A stretch of DNA of 64,000 bases from Oscillospiraceae bacterium. Lineage in GTDB: Bacteria; Bacillota; Clostridia; Oscillospirales; Acutalibacteraceae. Each line of letters starts with the position of its first letter. Within the stretch, counting starts at the first letter, position 1. The notes beneath the pieces were generated by a model, which saw only the letters and a list, made by a program, of their open reading frames with translations, did no database searches and was not told the origin of the DNA. The stretch is taken from assembly GCA_015066445.1 (NCBI GenBank), contig SVOK01000001.1, forward strand, positions 123,315-187,314, given 5' to 3'. Position numbers and translations under genes: made by a program. Below, piece after piece: positions 51,711 through 60,000 of this stretch.

Positions 51711-53126
51711 TTACTCACCAAATGGGAAGTCGAATGTGCCGCCCGAATTTTCCTCTTTTTCAGTTATAGCTTCCTCGGTATAGCTTGATTCGCCGATATT
51801 AGCCTTTAAAACAGCCTCAACAGTCTTTTCAACACCGAGACTATCAATTATTGTAACACTTATAGTATCCCCTGCGGAGCACTTTTCAATTATATCAAGA
51901 ACGATATCATCACGTGTTACTTTTGTACCATTTATATGGGTTATAAAATCGCCCTCTTCGGCCTTGCCATAAAGACCGCTATCCTCTGCAACAGAGGCAA
52001 TTAGCAAACCGGTGTGTTTATAACCGTTAATATCAGCCAAAGCAGAATTAACAGCGGAATAGGTAATTCCAAGCTTTGCTCTGCTTACAACCTTACCCTC
52101 AGTTATCAGCTCATCAACGATTCTTTTCATAACTGTAGTAGGAATAGCATAGCCTACGTTATCATAAACCGTTCCCGCAAGCTTAGAAGCGGTAACACCT
52201 ACTACCTGACCGTACATATTAATAAGCGCTCCGCCCGAATTACCGGGGTTTATTGCACAGTCTGTCTGAATAAGTCTTGCAGAATAATTTGTAGCATTCT
52301 GCACGCGCTCATTAATTGATGATACTATACCGCTTGTAATTGTGGATTCATTTTCAGCGCCGTTTGGTCTGCCGATAGCAACAACATTCTGACCTGCATA
52401 AATTTCATCTGAATTTCCAAAAACCGCTGGCTCAAATTCACCGCTTTTAATCTTGAGTACCGCAAGGTCGCTTATCTTGTCTCCCGCAACATACTCTGCA
52501 TCGTATTCCTTACCGTCGCTGGTATAAATCTTAAACTTAGGCGAAGCTATTTCAGCGTATATATGGTCGTTAGTAACAATATAACCGTCCTTCGAATAAA
52601 CAATACCGCTGGCGTTTCCGCCGTCACCCTCAGCATTATAAGTCAATATTCCAACCACAGACTTATTAACCTCAGCATAAACCTGACCTACTGTCATTTC
52701 GTCAGTATCAGTTGGACGTGCGGCAAGGTCAACCTCGGGAGCAGAGGAGCTTCCGATAGAAGAAAGATTGCTTCTGCCCCAAAAGTATCCAAACGTGCAG
52801 CTACCTGTAACCAATATCACAACCGCTATAATAAGGGCAAAAACCTTTAGCCCCTTGTTCATGGGCTTGTAATCATTAATAGGGCTTATAGGAGTATAAT
52901 TAACAGGATTATAAACAGGGGGAGGCGTAAACACAGGCTCAAAAACAGGCGGCTTTTGCTCTGCTTTGTAATCTTCATTCTGTGGCACTTGTGCATTAAA
53001 GCTATCAGAAGATGTCACAGTCTCCGTGTTTTTTGTAAAATCAGGCTCTGTTGCATGCTGCTCATTTACAACCTCTTTTTCTCCCCCGATATTATTTACA
53101 TCATTTTCGTTGAAAAAATCATTCAT
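51711..53126 (-). CDS. htrA: HtrA/DegP-like serine protease with PDZ domain
   Basis: A 471-residue membrane-anchored protease. The N-terminal 95 residues are acidic and Pro-rich (cytoplasmic), followed by one membrane helix (GLKVFALIIAVVILVTGSCTF). The trypsin-like domain has His in TNDHIYAE, Asp in ISDLAVLKI and Ser in NPGNSGGALIN, and a single PDZ domain ends the protein (LIASVAEDSGLYGKAEEGDFI region). It degrades or refolds damaged exported proteins. It follows a response regulator and kinase in one operon, consistent with envelope stress control. Confidence 0.94.
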   Translation of the reverse strand: MNDFFNENDVNNIGGEKEVVNEQHATEPDFTKNTETVTSSDSFNAQVPQNEDYKAEQKPPVFEPVFTPPPVYNPVNYTPISPINDYKPMNKGLKVFALIIAVVILVTGSCTFGYFWGRSNLSSIGSSSAPEVDLAARPTDTDEMTVGQVYAEVNKSVVGILTYNAEGDGGNASGIVYSKDGYIVTNDHIYAEIASPKFKIYTSDGKEYDAEYVAGDKISDLAVLKIKSGEFEPAVFGNSDEIYAGQNVVAIGRPNGAENESTITSGIVSSINERVQNATNYSARLIQTDCAINPGNSGGALINMYGQVVGVTASKLAGTVYDNVGYAIPTTVMKRIVDELITEGKVVSRAKLGITYSAVNSALADINGYKHTGLLIASVAEDSGLYGKAEEGDFITHINGTKVTRDDIVLDIIEKCSAGDTISVTIIDSLGVEKTVEAVLKANIGESSYTEEAITEKEENSGGTFDFPFGE

Positions 53127-53150
53127 TTATATTTGCTCCGTTCTTAAAAT

Positions 53151-54572
53151 CTATGGAAGAGTTACTTTAAATGCCGTAAACTCATTTTCTTTACTTGAAA
53201 CTGCTACAGTTCCGCCATGGGCAGTTATTATGGTTTTAACTATATAAAGACCTAATCCCGTACTGTTTTTGCTGGCTGAACGGGATTTATCAACCTTATA
53301 AAACCTCTCAAAAACAAATGGCAATTCTTTTTCAGGAATGCCCTTGCCTGTATTAATAACCGTGAGAGCCGTTTTCTTATTTTCGGTTTTAAGCTCAAAG
53401 CTTATATTTCCGCCCTCTTCCGAAAATTTAATTGCATTATCCACAAGATTATATATTGCTTGATGCAAGAGGTCACGGTCGGCATTAACTGATATGTTTT
53501 CAAGTCCGTCAAGACCTATTATATTTAGCTTTTTCTGTTCTATTCTCTGCTCCTGACTTATAACTATTGAGCAAAGCAATGCGCTCAAATCAAAAAGCTC
53601 AGGCTTTAAGGAAAATTCACCCGATTCAAGCCTTGCCATACTAAGCATTGACTGAACAAGCCTTGAAAGACGTTTAACCTCGTCGGACACTATACCTAAA
53701 TAATAGCTCTGTTTTTCGGGCTCGATAGTACCGTCAAGTATACCGTCAATAAATCCCCCTATAGTAGTCATAGGAGTTTTAAGCTCGTGAGAAACATTAG
53801 CCACAAAGCTCTTGCGCATACCCTCAAGCTGAGCCAGAGAATTGGTCATCATATTAAAGGATACCGCAAGCTCACCGATTTCATCATCGCTCATAACGGG
53901 TATTCTTTTGGAAAAATCGCCCTTTGCCATAGCTCTGGAAGCCTGCGACATAAGCTTTAATGGCTTTGTGAGTCTATATGTCATAATATAAATTGCTATG
54001 AACATAATTATAAGCGGGACTACTGCGGCAGCTAAAAAGATTTTTATAACCGTTGACAAAAGCTCATTTACCACCAGAACAGGGGTTACTGCAAAAACTG
54101 TTCCATACCGTTCACCCGACTTATTAAGCAGTGGCTCTGCGGTTACAAAACGGGTTTCTTCATAAATATCAAGCGTATCTAACTTGAACGGTCTTGCATT
54201 ATACCATTCTCCAATATGCTCAGATTTAAGCTTCACGCCCGAATGAATACAGCTTTCCGCTTCACCTTCACTGTCACAGCTACAAAGTATAATATTGCCG
54301 TCCATATCAGCCGCAAATACATCTGCATCGGATATTTCTCCCACAGAATCAAAAAACTGCAGCAGCTCAGTTTTACCGATTTTACCGCCATCATCAGCGG
54401 CAACCGCAATATAATCGCAAACCTCATTGCAGGCCTTTTTCAGTACATTCTGCTTAGACTTCACAAGATAGCTGTTAAGAACTACAGAAAGTATCATAAT
54501 CATAGCAGCCATACATAACGCTATAATAATAAAAGTAGTGAAAAAATACTTTTTAAAAAGCTTTAACCTCAT
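53151..54572 (-). CDS. Sensor histidine kinase
   Basis: A 473-residue kinase with two membrane helices (about 12-32 and 168-188) flanking an extracellular sensor of about 135 residues. HAMP, HisKA (FVANVSHELKTPMTTIGG, phosphorylated His) and HATPase domains follow (VDNAIKFSEEGG, STGLGLYIVKTI). It is encoded 8 bp after the response regulator and 24 bp before htrA, so it should control that protease in response to envelope stress. Confidence 0.94.
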   Translation of the reverse strand: MRLKLFKKYFFTTFIIIALCMAAMIMILSVVLNSYLVKSKQNVLKKACNEVCDYIAVAADDGGKIGKTELLQFFDSVGEISDADVFAADMDGNIILCSCDSEGEAESCIHSGVKLKSEHIGEWYNARPFKLDTLDIYEETRFVTAEPLLNKSGERYGTVFAVTPVLVVNELLSTVIKIFLAAAVVPLIIMFIAIYIMTYRLTKPLKLMSQASRAMAKGDFSKRIPVMSDDEIGELAVSFNMMTNSLAQLEGMRKSFVANVSHELKTPMTTIGGFIDGILDGTIEPEKQSYYLGIVSDEVKRLSRLVQSMLSMARLESGEFSLKPELFDLSALLCSIVISQEQRIEQKKLNIIGLDGLENISVNADRDLLHQAIYNLVDNAIKFSEEGGNISFELKTENKKTALTVINTGKGIPEKELPFVFERFYKVDKSRSASKNSTGLGLYIVKTIITAHGGTVAVSSKENEFTAFKVTLP

Positions 54573-54580
54573 ATCCTACC

Positions 54581-55276
54581 TCAGATTTTGGTTATTTCAA
54601 ATTTGTATCCAACACCCCAAACGGTTTTTAGCGACCATTCGTCTGATACATTTTCAAGCTTTTCTCTGAGTCTTTTAACGTGAACATCAACCGTTCTTGA
54701 GTCACCGTAATAATCAAAGCCCCAAACCTCATCAAGAAGCTGGTCGCGGGTATAAACTCTGTTAGGATTGCTTGCAAGATGATATATAAGCTCCAACTCC
54801 TTAGGCGGGGTATCAACCCTTACTCCGTTAACTACAAGCTCATAATTGGTAAGATTAATTTTGAGCTTATCATATCTTACCTCGCTCACCTGATTCTGCT
54901 TATCGTTATCATTACTTCTGCGAAGCACCGCCTTTATTCTTGCGATTACCTCTTTAGTATCAAAAGGCTTGCTAACATAATCATCAGCACCAAGCTCAAG
55001 GCCTAAAATCTTATCAAAAGTCTCGCCCTTAGCTGTGAGCATAATAATAGGAGTATCACTTGTTTTGCGGATTTCTCGGCACACCTGCCAGCCGTCAAGT
55101 AAGGGAAGCATAATATCAAGAAGTATTAAATCAGGGTTATGCTGTTTTGCGTATTCAACCGCCAGCTGACCGTCATTTGCAACAACGGTCTGAAAACCGT
55201 CCTTTTCAAGATATAATCTTAAAAGCTCGCATATATTTTCATCGTCATCAACAATAAGAATTTTATATTGCATCAT
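54581..55276 (-). CDS. OmpR-family response regulator
   Basis: A 231-residue regulator. The receiver domain has the phosphorylated Asp in LILLDIMLP and the signature TAKGETFDKILGLELGADDYVSKPF, followed by a winged-helix DNA-binding domain (YTRDQLLDEVWGFDYYGDSRTVDVHVKRLR). Start ATG at 55276 (with a second ATG directly after). It is the first gene of the regulator-kinase-HtrA operon. Confidence 0.95.
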   Translation of the reverse strand: MMQYKILIVDDDENICELLRLYLEKDGFQTVVANDGQLAVEYAKQHNPDLILLDIMLPLLDGWQVCREIRKTSDTPIIMLTAKGETFDKILGLELGADDYVSKPFDTKEVIARIKAVLRRSNDNDKQNQVSEVRYDKLKINLTNYELVVNGVRVDTPPKELELIYHLASNPNRVYTRDQLLDEVWGFDYYGDSRTVDVHVKRLREKLENVSDEWSLKTVWGVGYKFEITKI

Positions 55277-55381
55277 AAATCTCACACGCCTTTTATTTAT
55301 ATATATCTTAATAATATAATAATTTTATTACAAGAGTATGAATAATTGTAACATTATTTATTTAAAAAATCTATATGAAAA

Positions 55382-55411
55382 AACCGCCTTTGTAAAAAAG
55401 GCGGTTAAATT
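55382..55411 (-). terminator. Terminator after zinc-ribbon gene
   Basis: AACCGCCTT (55382-55390) pairs with AAGGCGGTT (55398-55406); on the minus strand a run of T follows. Confidence 0.8.
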
Positions 55412-55416
55412 CAGAC

Positions 55417-55713
55417 TTATTCAGCAGCCTCAGCAGTTTCCTGCTCCTTCATTTTTGCAAAACACTCACTGCAGTATACCGGACGGTCATCACGAGGTAC
55501 GAAGGGAACTGTTGCTACACCTCCGCATGCAGCGCATACAGCTTCGTGCATCTCTCTGGGTGCTCTGCCTGCGTTTTTACGCTTGTCACGGCAGGGCTTA
55601 CAGCGCTGCGGTTCGTTTACAAAGCCTTTGGACTCGTAAAACTCCTGTTCTCTTGCAGAGAATACGAATTCCTCGCCGCAATCTTTGCAAACTAATGTCT
55701 TGTCTTCAAACAT
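55417..55713 (-). CDS. Double zinc-ribbon protein
   Basis: A 98-residue protein with four CxxC motifs: CKDC (residue 9) with CKPC (37) forms the first ribbon, and CAAC (59) with CSEC (82) the second. The first matches the probable zinc-ribbon family PF13451 (SxREQEFYESKGFVNEPQRC). Such proteins are common in Clostridia and of unknown role, perhaps in nucleic-acid binding. Confidence 0.9.
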   Translation of the reverse strand: MFEDKTLVCKDCGEEFVFSAREQEFYESKGFVNEPQRCKPCRDKRKNAGRAPREMHEAVCAACGGVATVPFVPRDDRPVYCSECFAKMKEQETAEAAE

Positions 55714-55743
55714 GATTTTTTACCTCACTTGGTTTCTTTTTTA

Positions 55744-55804
55744 GCCCCGGACGGAATCGCACCGACATCTTTGTTTTCAACGCTCTGCTTTAAGCTACAT
55801 GGGC
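55744..55804 (-). pseudogene. tRNA-like sequence with altered T-loop
   Basis: On the minus strand the sequence begins GCCC and ends GGGGC, contains a TAGCTTAAAGCAGAGC D-arm-like part and a CGG-TGCGATT-CCG T-arm-like part. The T-loop reads TGC where TTC is invariant, the length (about 61 bases) is too short for a full tRNA and no CCA follows. A degraded or specialised tRNA-like element. Confidence 0.5.
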
Positions 55805-55828
55805 ATATTTAAACGGCATAGCCGTTAT

Positions 55829-56392
55829 TTACTTTTTAAGCTTTTTTCTGATTCTCATAAGCGCATTATTTACAGACTTTTCCGATATAGAAAGCTTTTC
55901 GGCAATAACCGAGTATTTATCTCCGGAAAGATAAAACTGCAATACTTCATACTCCAAAGGAGAAAGCTCTAATTTTATAATGTCTGTAAGATTTTTGTAA
56001 TCCTCACGGTCAAAAAATATTTTTTCAGGACTGTTACTGTCAATAATCTCACACTCTTCTATTGGGGATAACAGCTCGTCCGGTATGTTTTTCTTGCGCT
56101 TACTGTTTTTCAGTACACCGATTACAGCCCGTTTAATACAAAGTGCCGCAAATGCAGAAAAGGAAGACTTCTCTGAATCAAAGCTTTTAACCGCCGAATA
56201 AAGCGCAAGCGTTGCCTCTTGAAAAGCATCCTCGCTATAAGCTTCGGGACAATACTTTCGAACACAACTGCATATTAAAGGATAATATCTTTCAATTATA
56301 ACCTGCAACAGCTCGTAATCTCCGCTGTTGATACGGTCGATTATATCGTTTTCTGATACATTTTCGTAATTTTCGACAAAATTATTCCTCAT
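55829..56392 (-). CDS. SigH-like RNA polymerase sigma factor
   Basis: A 187-residue sigma-70 family protein. Region 2 shows YYPLICSCVRKYCPEAYSED followed by QEATLALYSAVKSFD (core binding and -10 recognition). Region 4 is LSPLEYEVLQFYLSGDKYSVIAEKLSISEKSVNNALMRIRKK, which reads a -35 element. It resembles the sporulation sigma factor SigH but is about 30 residues shorter. It precedes the sporulation genes yqfC/yqfD on the same strand but upstream transcription is separate. Assignment to SigH itself is not certain. Confidence 0.82.
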   Translation of the reverse strand: MRNNFVENYENVSENDIIDRINSGDYELLQVIIERYYPLICSCVRKYCPEAYSEDAFQEATLALYSAVKSFDSEKSSFSAFAALCIKRAVIGVLKNSKRKKNIPDELLSPIEECEIIDSNSPEKIFFDREDYKNLTDIIKLELSPLEYEVLQFYLSGDKYSVIAEKLSISEKSVNNALMRIRKKLKK

Positions 56393-56539
56393 TTGTGCTC
56401 CAAAACAGTATTACTTGACGATTATACAGCTATAATACTCCATTTTTCTGAAAAAGTCAAGCAAATGGACAATTTTTGGATAATCTCACAATTTAAGGTT
56501 TAATGTTTCGTCTTTTTGACAAGATGTTGCGACAAAAAG

Positions 56540-57706
56540 TCAGTTTTCACTTGATATAAGCATAGTTTCCGCTCTCGCAATTTCCATTTCTCGCTTCACT
56601 AGAACGTTTATTTTAAGTCCTTTTTCGGTATCTGTAACCGTTCGGGAAAGAATTTCATACTCAGTTTCTGCCATATCTTCAAGTCTTTTGTTAATTTTAT
56701 TATCAAGTTCTTCTATAAGCTCTTCACGGCTAAGCATTATCTTTTCTTCATTTACAAATCTGAATTGCTTTTTATATAGCCTTATCGGAATATTCTGCCC
56801 AAAAAGCTTGGCGCTACTCACCCTTAAATCGGAATTGTACTTTTGAGTTTCACTTCCTAAAAACAATGGTATTTTAAGAGTAAAAATTTGAAGCACCGCT
56901 TTTTCCTTACATTTTCCCGTTTCATATCTGTATATTTTTTCATATTCCGCTTCCTCCTCAAAGCTTTCGGTCACAGTAGCTATTATACTTCCTGCCGATT
57001 TAACAAACCTTGTACCGTCCGATGCTTCTATTACACCGGAAACCAGAATATCCCCTTTTTTAACCGTATCTCCCACTTTAACAAGGCAATTTCCTGCTGT
57101 GACATTAATTTTTTCAATTATTCCGTCTGCATTTGCTTTGATATTTGTAGGTGCATCCTCATTTTTTCCCTTTTCTTTTATCTCACTTATATTGACAGTA
57201 AGTCTGGAGCCCTCCACATTAAGCGAAGCCCATGCAAGCGAATCAAGCTCTAATAACAGCTGTTCTCTTTGGATTTTAGGATTAATACTGTCAGCTCTTA
57301 TCCCCTCTTTTATACCAATTTTTTGACAGGCCTTTATTACCTCTTCTGCCTCAACTTTCTCATTGCCACTAACATCTATTACCCATATATAGCCTGACAT
57401 CACCTTTAAAAAAACAAAAAGAAGAATTATCCCGCCAAATAGCCCTATTCTTTTGCGGTTTTTTGATGTTCTTATTGGTACTCCCGCTTTTTCGCATATA
57501 TGTACCCTCAATTTACTGCCACGTATTAAATATCTGAGTGCAAAAAAATCTTTTATAAAAATACAGGTTTCTATGCCGCCCTTTATTATTCTCGAATTCC
57601 AAAGCGTAATCCTGTTGGCGGCGCATAAATTAAGTAGCTTTTCCGAGAATTCTCCTTTTACGCTTATTCTTAAATAACCCCTCAAATATCTGTAAAGCCA
57701 AAGCAC
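56540..57706 (-). CDS. yqfD: Sporulation protein YqfD
   Basis: A 388-residue membrane protein with one helix (about residues 84-106), preceded by a charged N-terminal domain and followed by an outer domain (DVSGNEKVEAEEVIKAC, ENIKANADGIIEKINV-type segments) and a C-terminal part. The start is the GTG at 57706 behind AGGTGAT, overlapping the end of yqfC; a longer frame from 57724 adds six residues without a binding site. YqfD is needed for engulfment-stage development in Bacillus. Confidence 0.92.
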   Translation of the reverse strand: MLWLYRYLRGYLRISVKGEFSEKLLNLCAANRITLWNSRIIKGGIETCIFIKDFFALRYLIRGSKLRVHICEKAGVPIRTSKNRKRIGLFGGIILLFVFLKVMSGYIWVIDVSGNEKVEAEEVIKACQKIGIKEGIRADSINPKIQREQLLLELDSLAWASLNVEGSRLTVNISEIKEKGKNEDAPTNIKANADGIIEKINVTAGNCLVKVGDTVKKGDILVSGVIEASDGTRFVKSAGSIIATVTESFEEEAEYEKIYRYETGKCKEKAVLQIFTLKIPLFLGSETQKYNSDLRVSSAKLFGQNIPIRLYKKQFRFVNEEKIMLSREELIEELDNKINKRLEDMAETEYEILSRTVTDTEKGLKINVLVKREMEIARAETMLISSEN

Positions 57707-57714
57707 CCTATCAC

Positions 57715-58014
57715 CTACATACAAAATTCCACCGATGAAATTTTCCCTTTCACCGTAATCAGTCTGTTCTCAAAAAACACAATATCAAATTCACAGCCGC
57801 AAAGTATAAGCGTACCCTTATTAATTCTCAGCTTAATATAATCGTCTCTGTATTCTGCCACACCAAGGCAGCCGTCAACACTTATGCGGCTGTTACCAAA
57901 TATTTCGGTATGAGGACCTTTAAACATTGCACCGTCAGTAAAGGAATCGTTTTTGGCAAGAATATCCCATTTTTCCCTTTTCTTCCGACTTTCTATTTTA
58001 AGCTTTTTAGCCAC
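57715..58014 (-). CDS. yqfC: Sporulation protein YqfC (YabP family)
   Basis: A 99-residue protein with the YabP/YqfC fold, showing HTEIFGNSRISVDGCLGVAEY and LRINKGTLILCGCEFDIVFF. The start is a GTG at 58014 after AGGAG. It overlaps yqfD start by a few bases, so the pair is coupled. In Bacillus the operon is made under SigE in the mother cell. Confidence 0.93.
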   Translation of the reverse strand: MAKKLKIESRKKREKWDILAKNDSFTDGAMFKGPHTEIFGNSRISVDGCLGVAEYRDDYIKLRINKGTLILCGCEFDIVFFENRLITVKGKISSVEFCM

Positions 58015-58117
58015 ATAAACACTCCTATTGTAAAAAAATTCCTTTTTGCTATATTATTTTATGTGTGGATATTTATATTAATGAGTGCAAGTTTCATATA
58101 ATTTAAAAGGTGATAAT

Positions 58118-59182
58118 ATGAAGCTTTTTAAAAAAATCATTAATGTTTTTTCTGTTATTTTAATTACTGCTTTTATAACTCTCATAATAGCTTCTCCTCA
58201 ACCTTGCAAAGAGGGAGCTATAAACGGTATTTTAATATGCGGCAGAGTAATAATACCTTCACTTTATCCGTTCACCGTTTGCGTACTATTTATAATCAGA
58301 TCTGGTGTACTGCAAAGGCTAAATTTCTTTTCTCCTGTAACAAATAAGCTTTTCTGTATTACAGCCGAACAGTTTTCAATAATGTTGCTTTCTTTTGTAG
58401 GCGGTTTCCCTGTCGGTGCAAAGCTTATAAACGAATATATCAGAGCTAAGAAACTAACTCCGCAGCAAGGAGCTGCAATGCTTAATTACTGTATAAATGC
58501 AGGACCTGCTTTTATAATCGGCGCTGTAGGAGTAGGGATTATCGGAAGCGAAAAAATAGGCTATATCCTGCTTGTAAGCCATATAGCAGCCTCCGTTTTG
58601 CTATGTTTTCTAAGCCGCTTTTCAAAAGTGGAAAAAACAGCCGTGGCACCAATACTAACACCCAAAATCTCCCCTGCAGATAACTTTGTGCTTTCTGCTA
58701 CTGAGGGCGCCGTATCAATATTTAATATATGTGCTTTTGTCATTTTATTTTCCGCTATTAATGCCTATTTAAAGGTACTATCCGTGCATTGGGGGGGATT
58801 TAAATATCTTTTATATGTAACCGAAGTCACTAACGCAATTACCTATACCGATAATATTTTAATGATTTCATTTTTATTAGGTCTGAGTGGTATTTGCATC
58901 TGGTGTCAGGTGCTATCTGCCACAAAAGCTTTAAAACCCAATTTGATTTTATTTGTAGCTTTCAGATTATTACATGGCATTTTCAGCATGATTTTAACAT
59001 ATCTGCTTCTCAAATTATTTCCTGTCACCTTACCTACATTTTCGAGTAATCACAGCTTTTCATTAAGCACGCTTTATTCAACACCGGCACTTACGGTTTC
59101 TATGCTGTCAATGATTATAATTTTTTTAATTTCTCTGAGTGCAAAAAAATATAAAGGCAAAATACTTGAAGATATTATATAA
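58118..59182 (+). CDS. ylbJ: Sporulation integral membrane protein YlbJ
   Basis: A 354-residue protein with about eight membrane helices, including the gate-like segments SFVGGFPVGAKLINEYI and NAGPAFIIGAVGVGIIG. The start is the ATG at 58118 behind AGGTGAT. YlbJ is made in the mother cell during sporulation and is needed for heat-resistant spores. It is divergent from yqfC. Confidence 0.9.
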   Translation: MKLFKKIINVFSVILITAFITLIIASPQPCKEGAINGILICGRVIIPSLYPFTVCVLFIIRSGVLQRLNFFSPVTNKLFCITAEQFSIMLLSFVGGFPVGAKLINEYIRAKKLTPQQGAAMLNYCINAGPAFIIGAVGVGIIGSEKIGYILLVSHIAASVLLCFLSRFSKVEKTAVAPILTPKISPADNFVLSATEGAVSIFNICAFVILFSAINAYLKVLSVHWGGFKYLLYVTEVTNAITYTDNILMISFLLGLSGICIWCQVLSATKALKPNLILFVAFRLLHGIFSMILTYLLLKLFPVTLPTFSSNHSFSLSTLYSTPALTVSMLSMIIIFLISLSAKKYKGKILEDII

Positions 59183-59212
59183 GATGTGGTATACTGTGTC
59201 TGGTGATGAATA

Positions 59213-59428
59213 ATGTCGAATAAACATTTTAATAAAAAGCTGGAGCATCATTGCGAATACTGTGTTTACGGCACAAATTCCGAATTTTCGAACGAGGTTC
59301 TTTGTCTTAAAAGAGGCGTTACAGACGCTAAAGACAGCTGCAGAAAATATAAATATGACCCACTCAAGCGCCTACCGCCAAAAGCAAAGATAAGCAATAA
59401 CTATAATCCTGAAGATTTTTTGCTTTGA
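59213..59428 (+). CDS. Small cysteine-containing protein downstream of ylbJ
   Basis: A 71-residue protein with CEYC near residue 14, two further cysteines, and a YKYDPLKRLPPKAK segment. A small cysteine protein ending this way follows ylbJ-like genes in Clostridia as far as I recall, but I cannot assign a function. Start ATG at 59213 after GGTGAT. The four cysteines could bind a zinc ion. Confidence 0.7.
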   Translation: MSNKHFNKKLEHHCEYCVYGTNSEFSNEVLCLKRGVTDAKDSCRKYKYDPLKRLPPKAKISNNYNPEDFLL

Positions 59429-59442
59429 TTTAAATTTTTTTG

Positions 59443-59470
59443 TTGACAAAATGATTTATTATGGTATAAT
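59443..59470 (+). promoter_or_regulatory. Promoter of tRNA-His
   Basis: TTGACA (59443-59448), 16-bp spacer, TATAAT (59465-59470), 39 bp before the tRNA. Confidence 0.8.
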
Positions 59471-59508
59471 ATCTTTTAGTGTGTTGCGATAGTAACTCAT
59501 CTCTTTAT

Positions 59509-59586
59509 GGTGGATGTAGCTTAGTTGGTTAAAGCGCCAGTTTGTGGCACTGGAGACCGTGGGTTCGAGTCCCATCTTCCACCCCA
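59509..59586 (+). tRNA. tRNA-His (anticodon GTG)
   Basis: The anticodon stem CCAGT/ACTGG encloses TTGTGGC (anticodon GTG). An extra G (-1) pairs with C73, the His identity element, and CCA is encoded (59584-59586). T-arm GTGGG-TTCGAGT-CCCAT. One mismatch (T-T) in the acceptor stem. Confidence 0.96.
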
Positions 59587-59590
59587 CAAA

Positions 59591-59623
59591 AAAGGCTTTG
59601 GCGAAAACTCGTCCAAAGCCTTT
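59591..59623 (+). terminator. Terminator between tRNA-His and tRNA-Gln
   Basis: AAAGGCTTTGG (59591-59601) pairs with CCAAAGCCTTT (59613-59623), followed by ATCT. It lies directly after the tRNA-His. Confidence 0.75.
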
Positions 59624-59648
59624 ATCTAAATTAAATACCAATTCACAT

Positions 59649-59723
59649 TGGGGTGTCGTCAAGCGGTAAGACACAGCACTTTGACTGCTGCATTCGTAGG
59701 TTCGAATCCTGCCACCCCAGCCA
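59649..59723 (+). tRNA. tRNA-Gln (anticodon TTG)
   Basis: Acceptor TGGGGTG/CACCCCA, discriminator G and encoded CCA. The anticodon stem CAGCA/TGCTG encloses CTTTGAC, giving TTG. T-arm GTAGG-TTCGAAT-CCTGC. Confidence 0.96.
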
Positions 59724-59726
59724 TCA

Positions 59727-59760
59727 ATCCCGTAAACACTAGTGTTTACGGGATTTTTAC
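59727..59760 (+). terminator. 28-bp perfect palindrome terminator of tRNA-Gln
   Basis: ATCCCGTAAACACT (59727-59740) pairs with AGTGTTTACGGGAT (59741-59754), followed by TTTTTAC. Confidence 0.85.
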
Positions 59761-60000
59761 TTTTTACCTATTGCCTCTTCACTCTTACTTAAAAACAAAT
59801 CTTCTTTTTTGATTTTGGGCTGATAGTACTCAGAAATACTTCATTAAAACTAAGCATTTTTTCGTTAAAACCCCATTAGAAACCAAGTACAAAAAATCTA
59901 TCAAAAACACCCTACGACCACATGTCATCCCATTTATACATTAAAACCATATATTACAAAAAAATTTTCATTCTTTCATTAAATAATATGGTAATTTAAA
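59761..60000. other. AT-rich boundary region after tRNA-Gln
   Basis: The stretch 59755-60000 has no coding frame. It begins with a TTTTTACCTATTGCCTCTTC tract resembling the arms of the palindromic elements near 29300, 30350 and 46850, then becomes AT-rich and continuous with the accessory segment. I find no clear direct repeat of the tRNA 3' end here. Confidence 0.5.

Noticed and set aside
59459-59674. Minus-strand frame over tRNA-His
   Set aside because: Translation such as MGLEPTVSSATNWRFNQLS is an artefact of the tRNA sequence.
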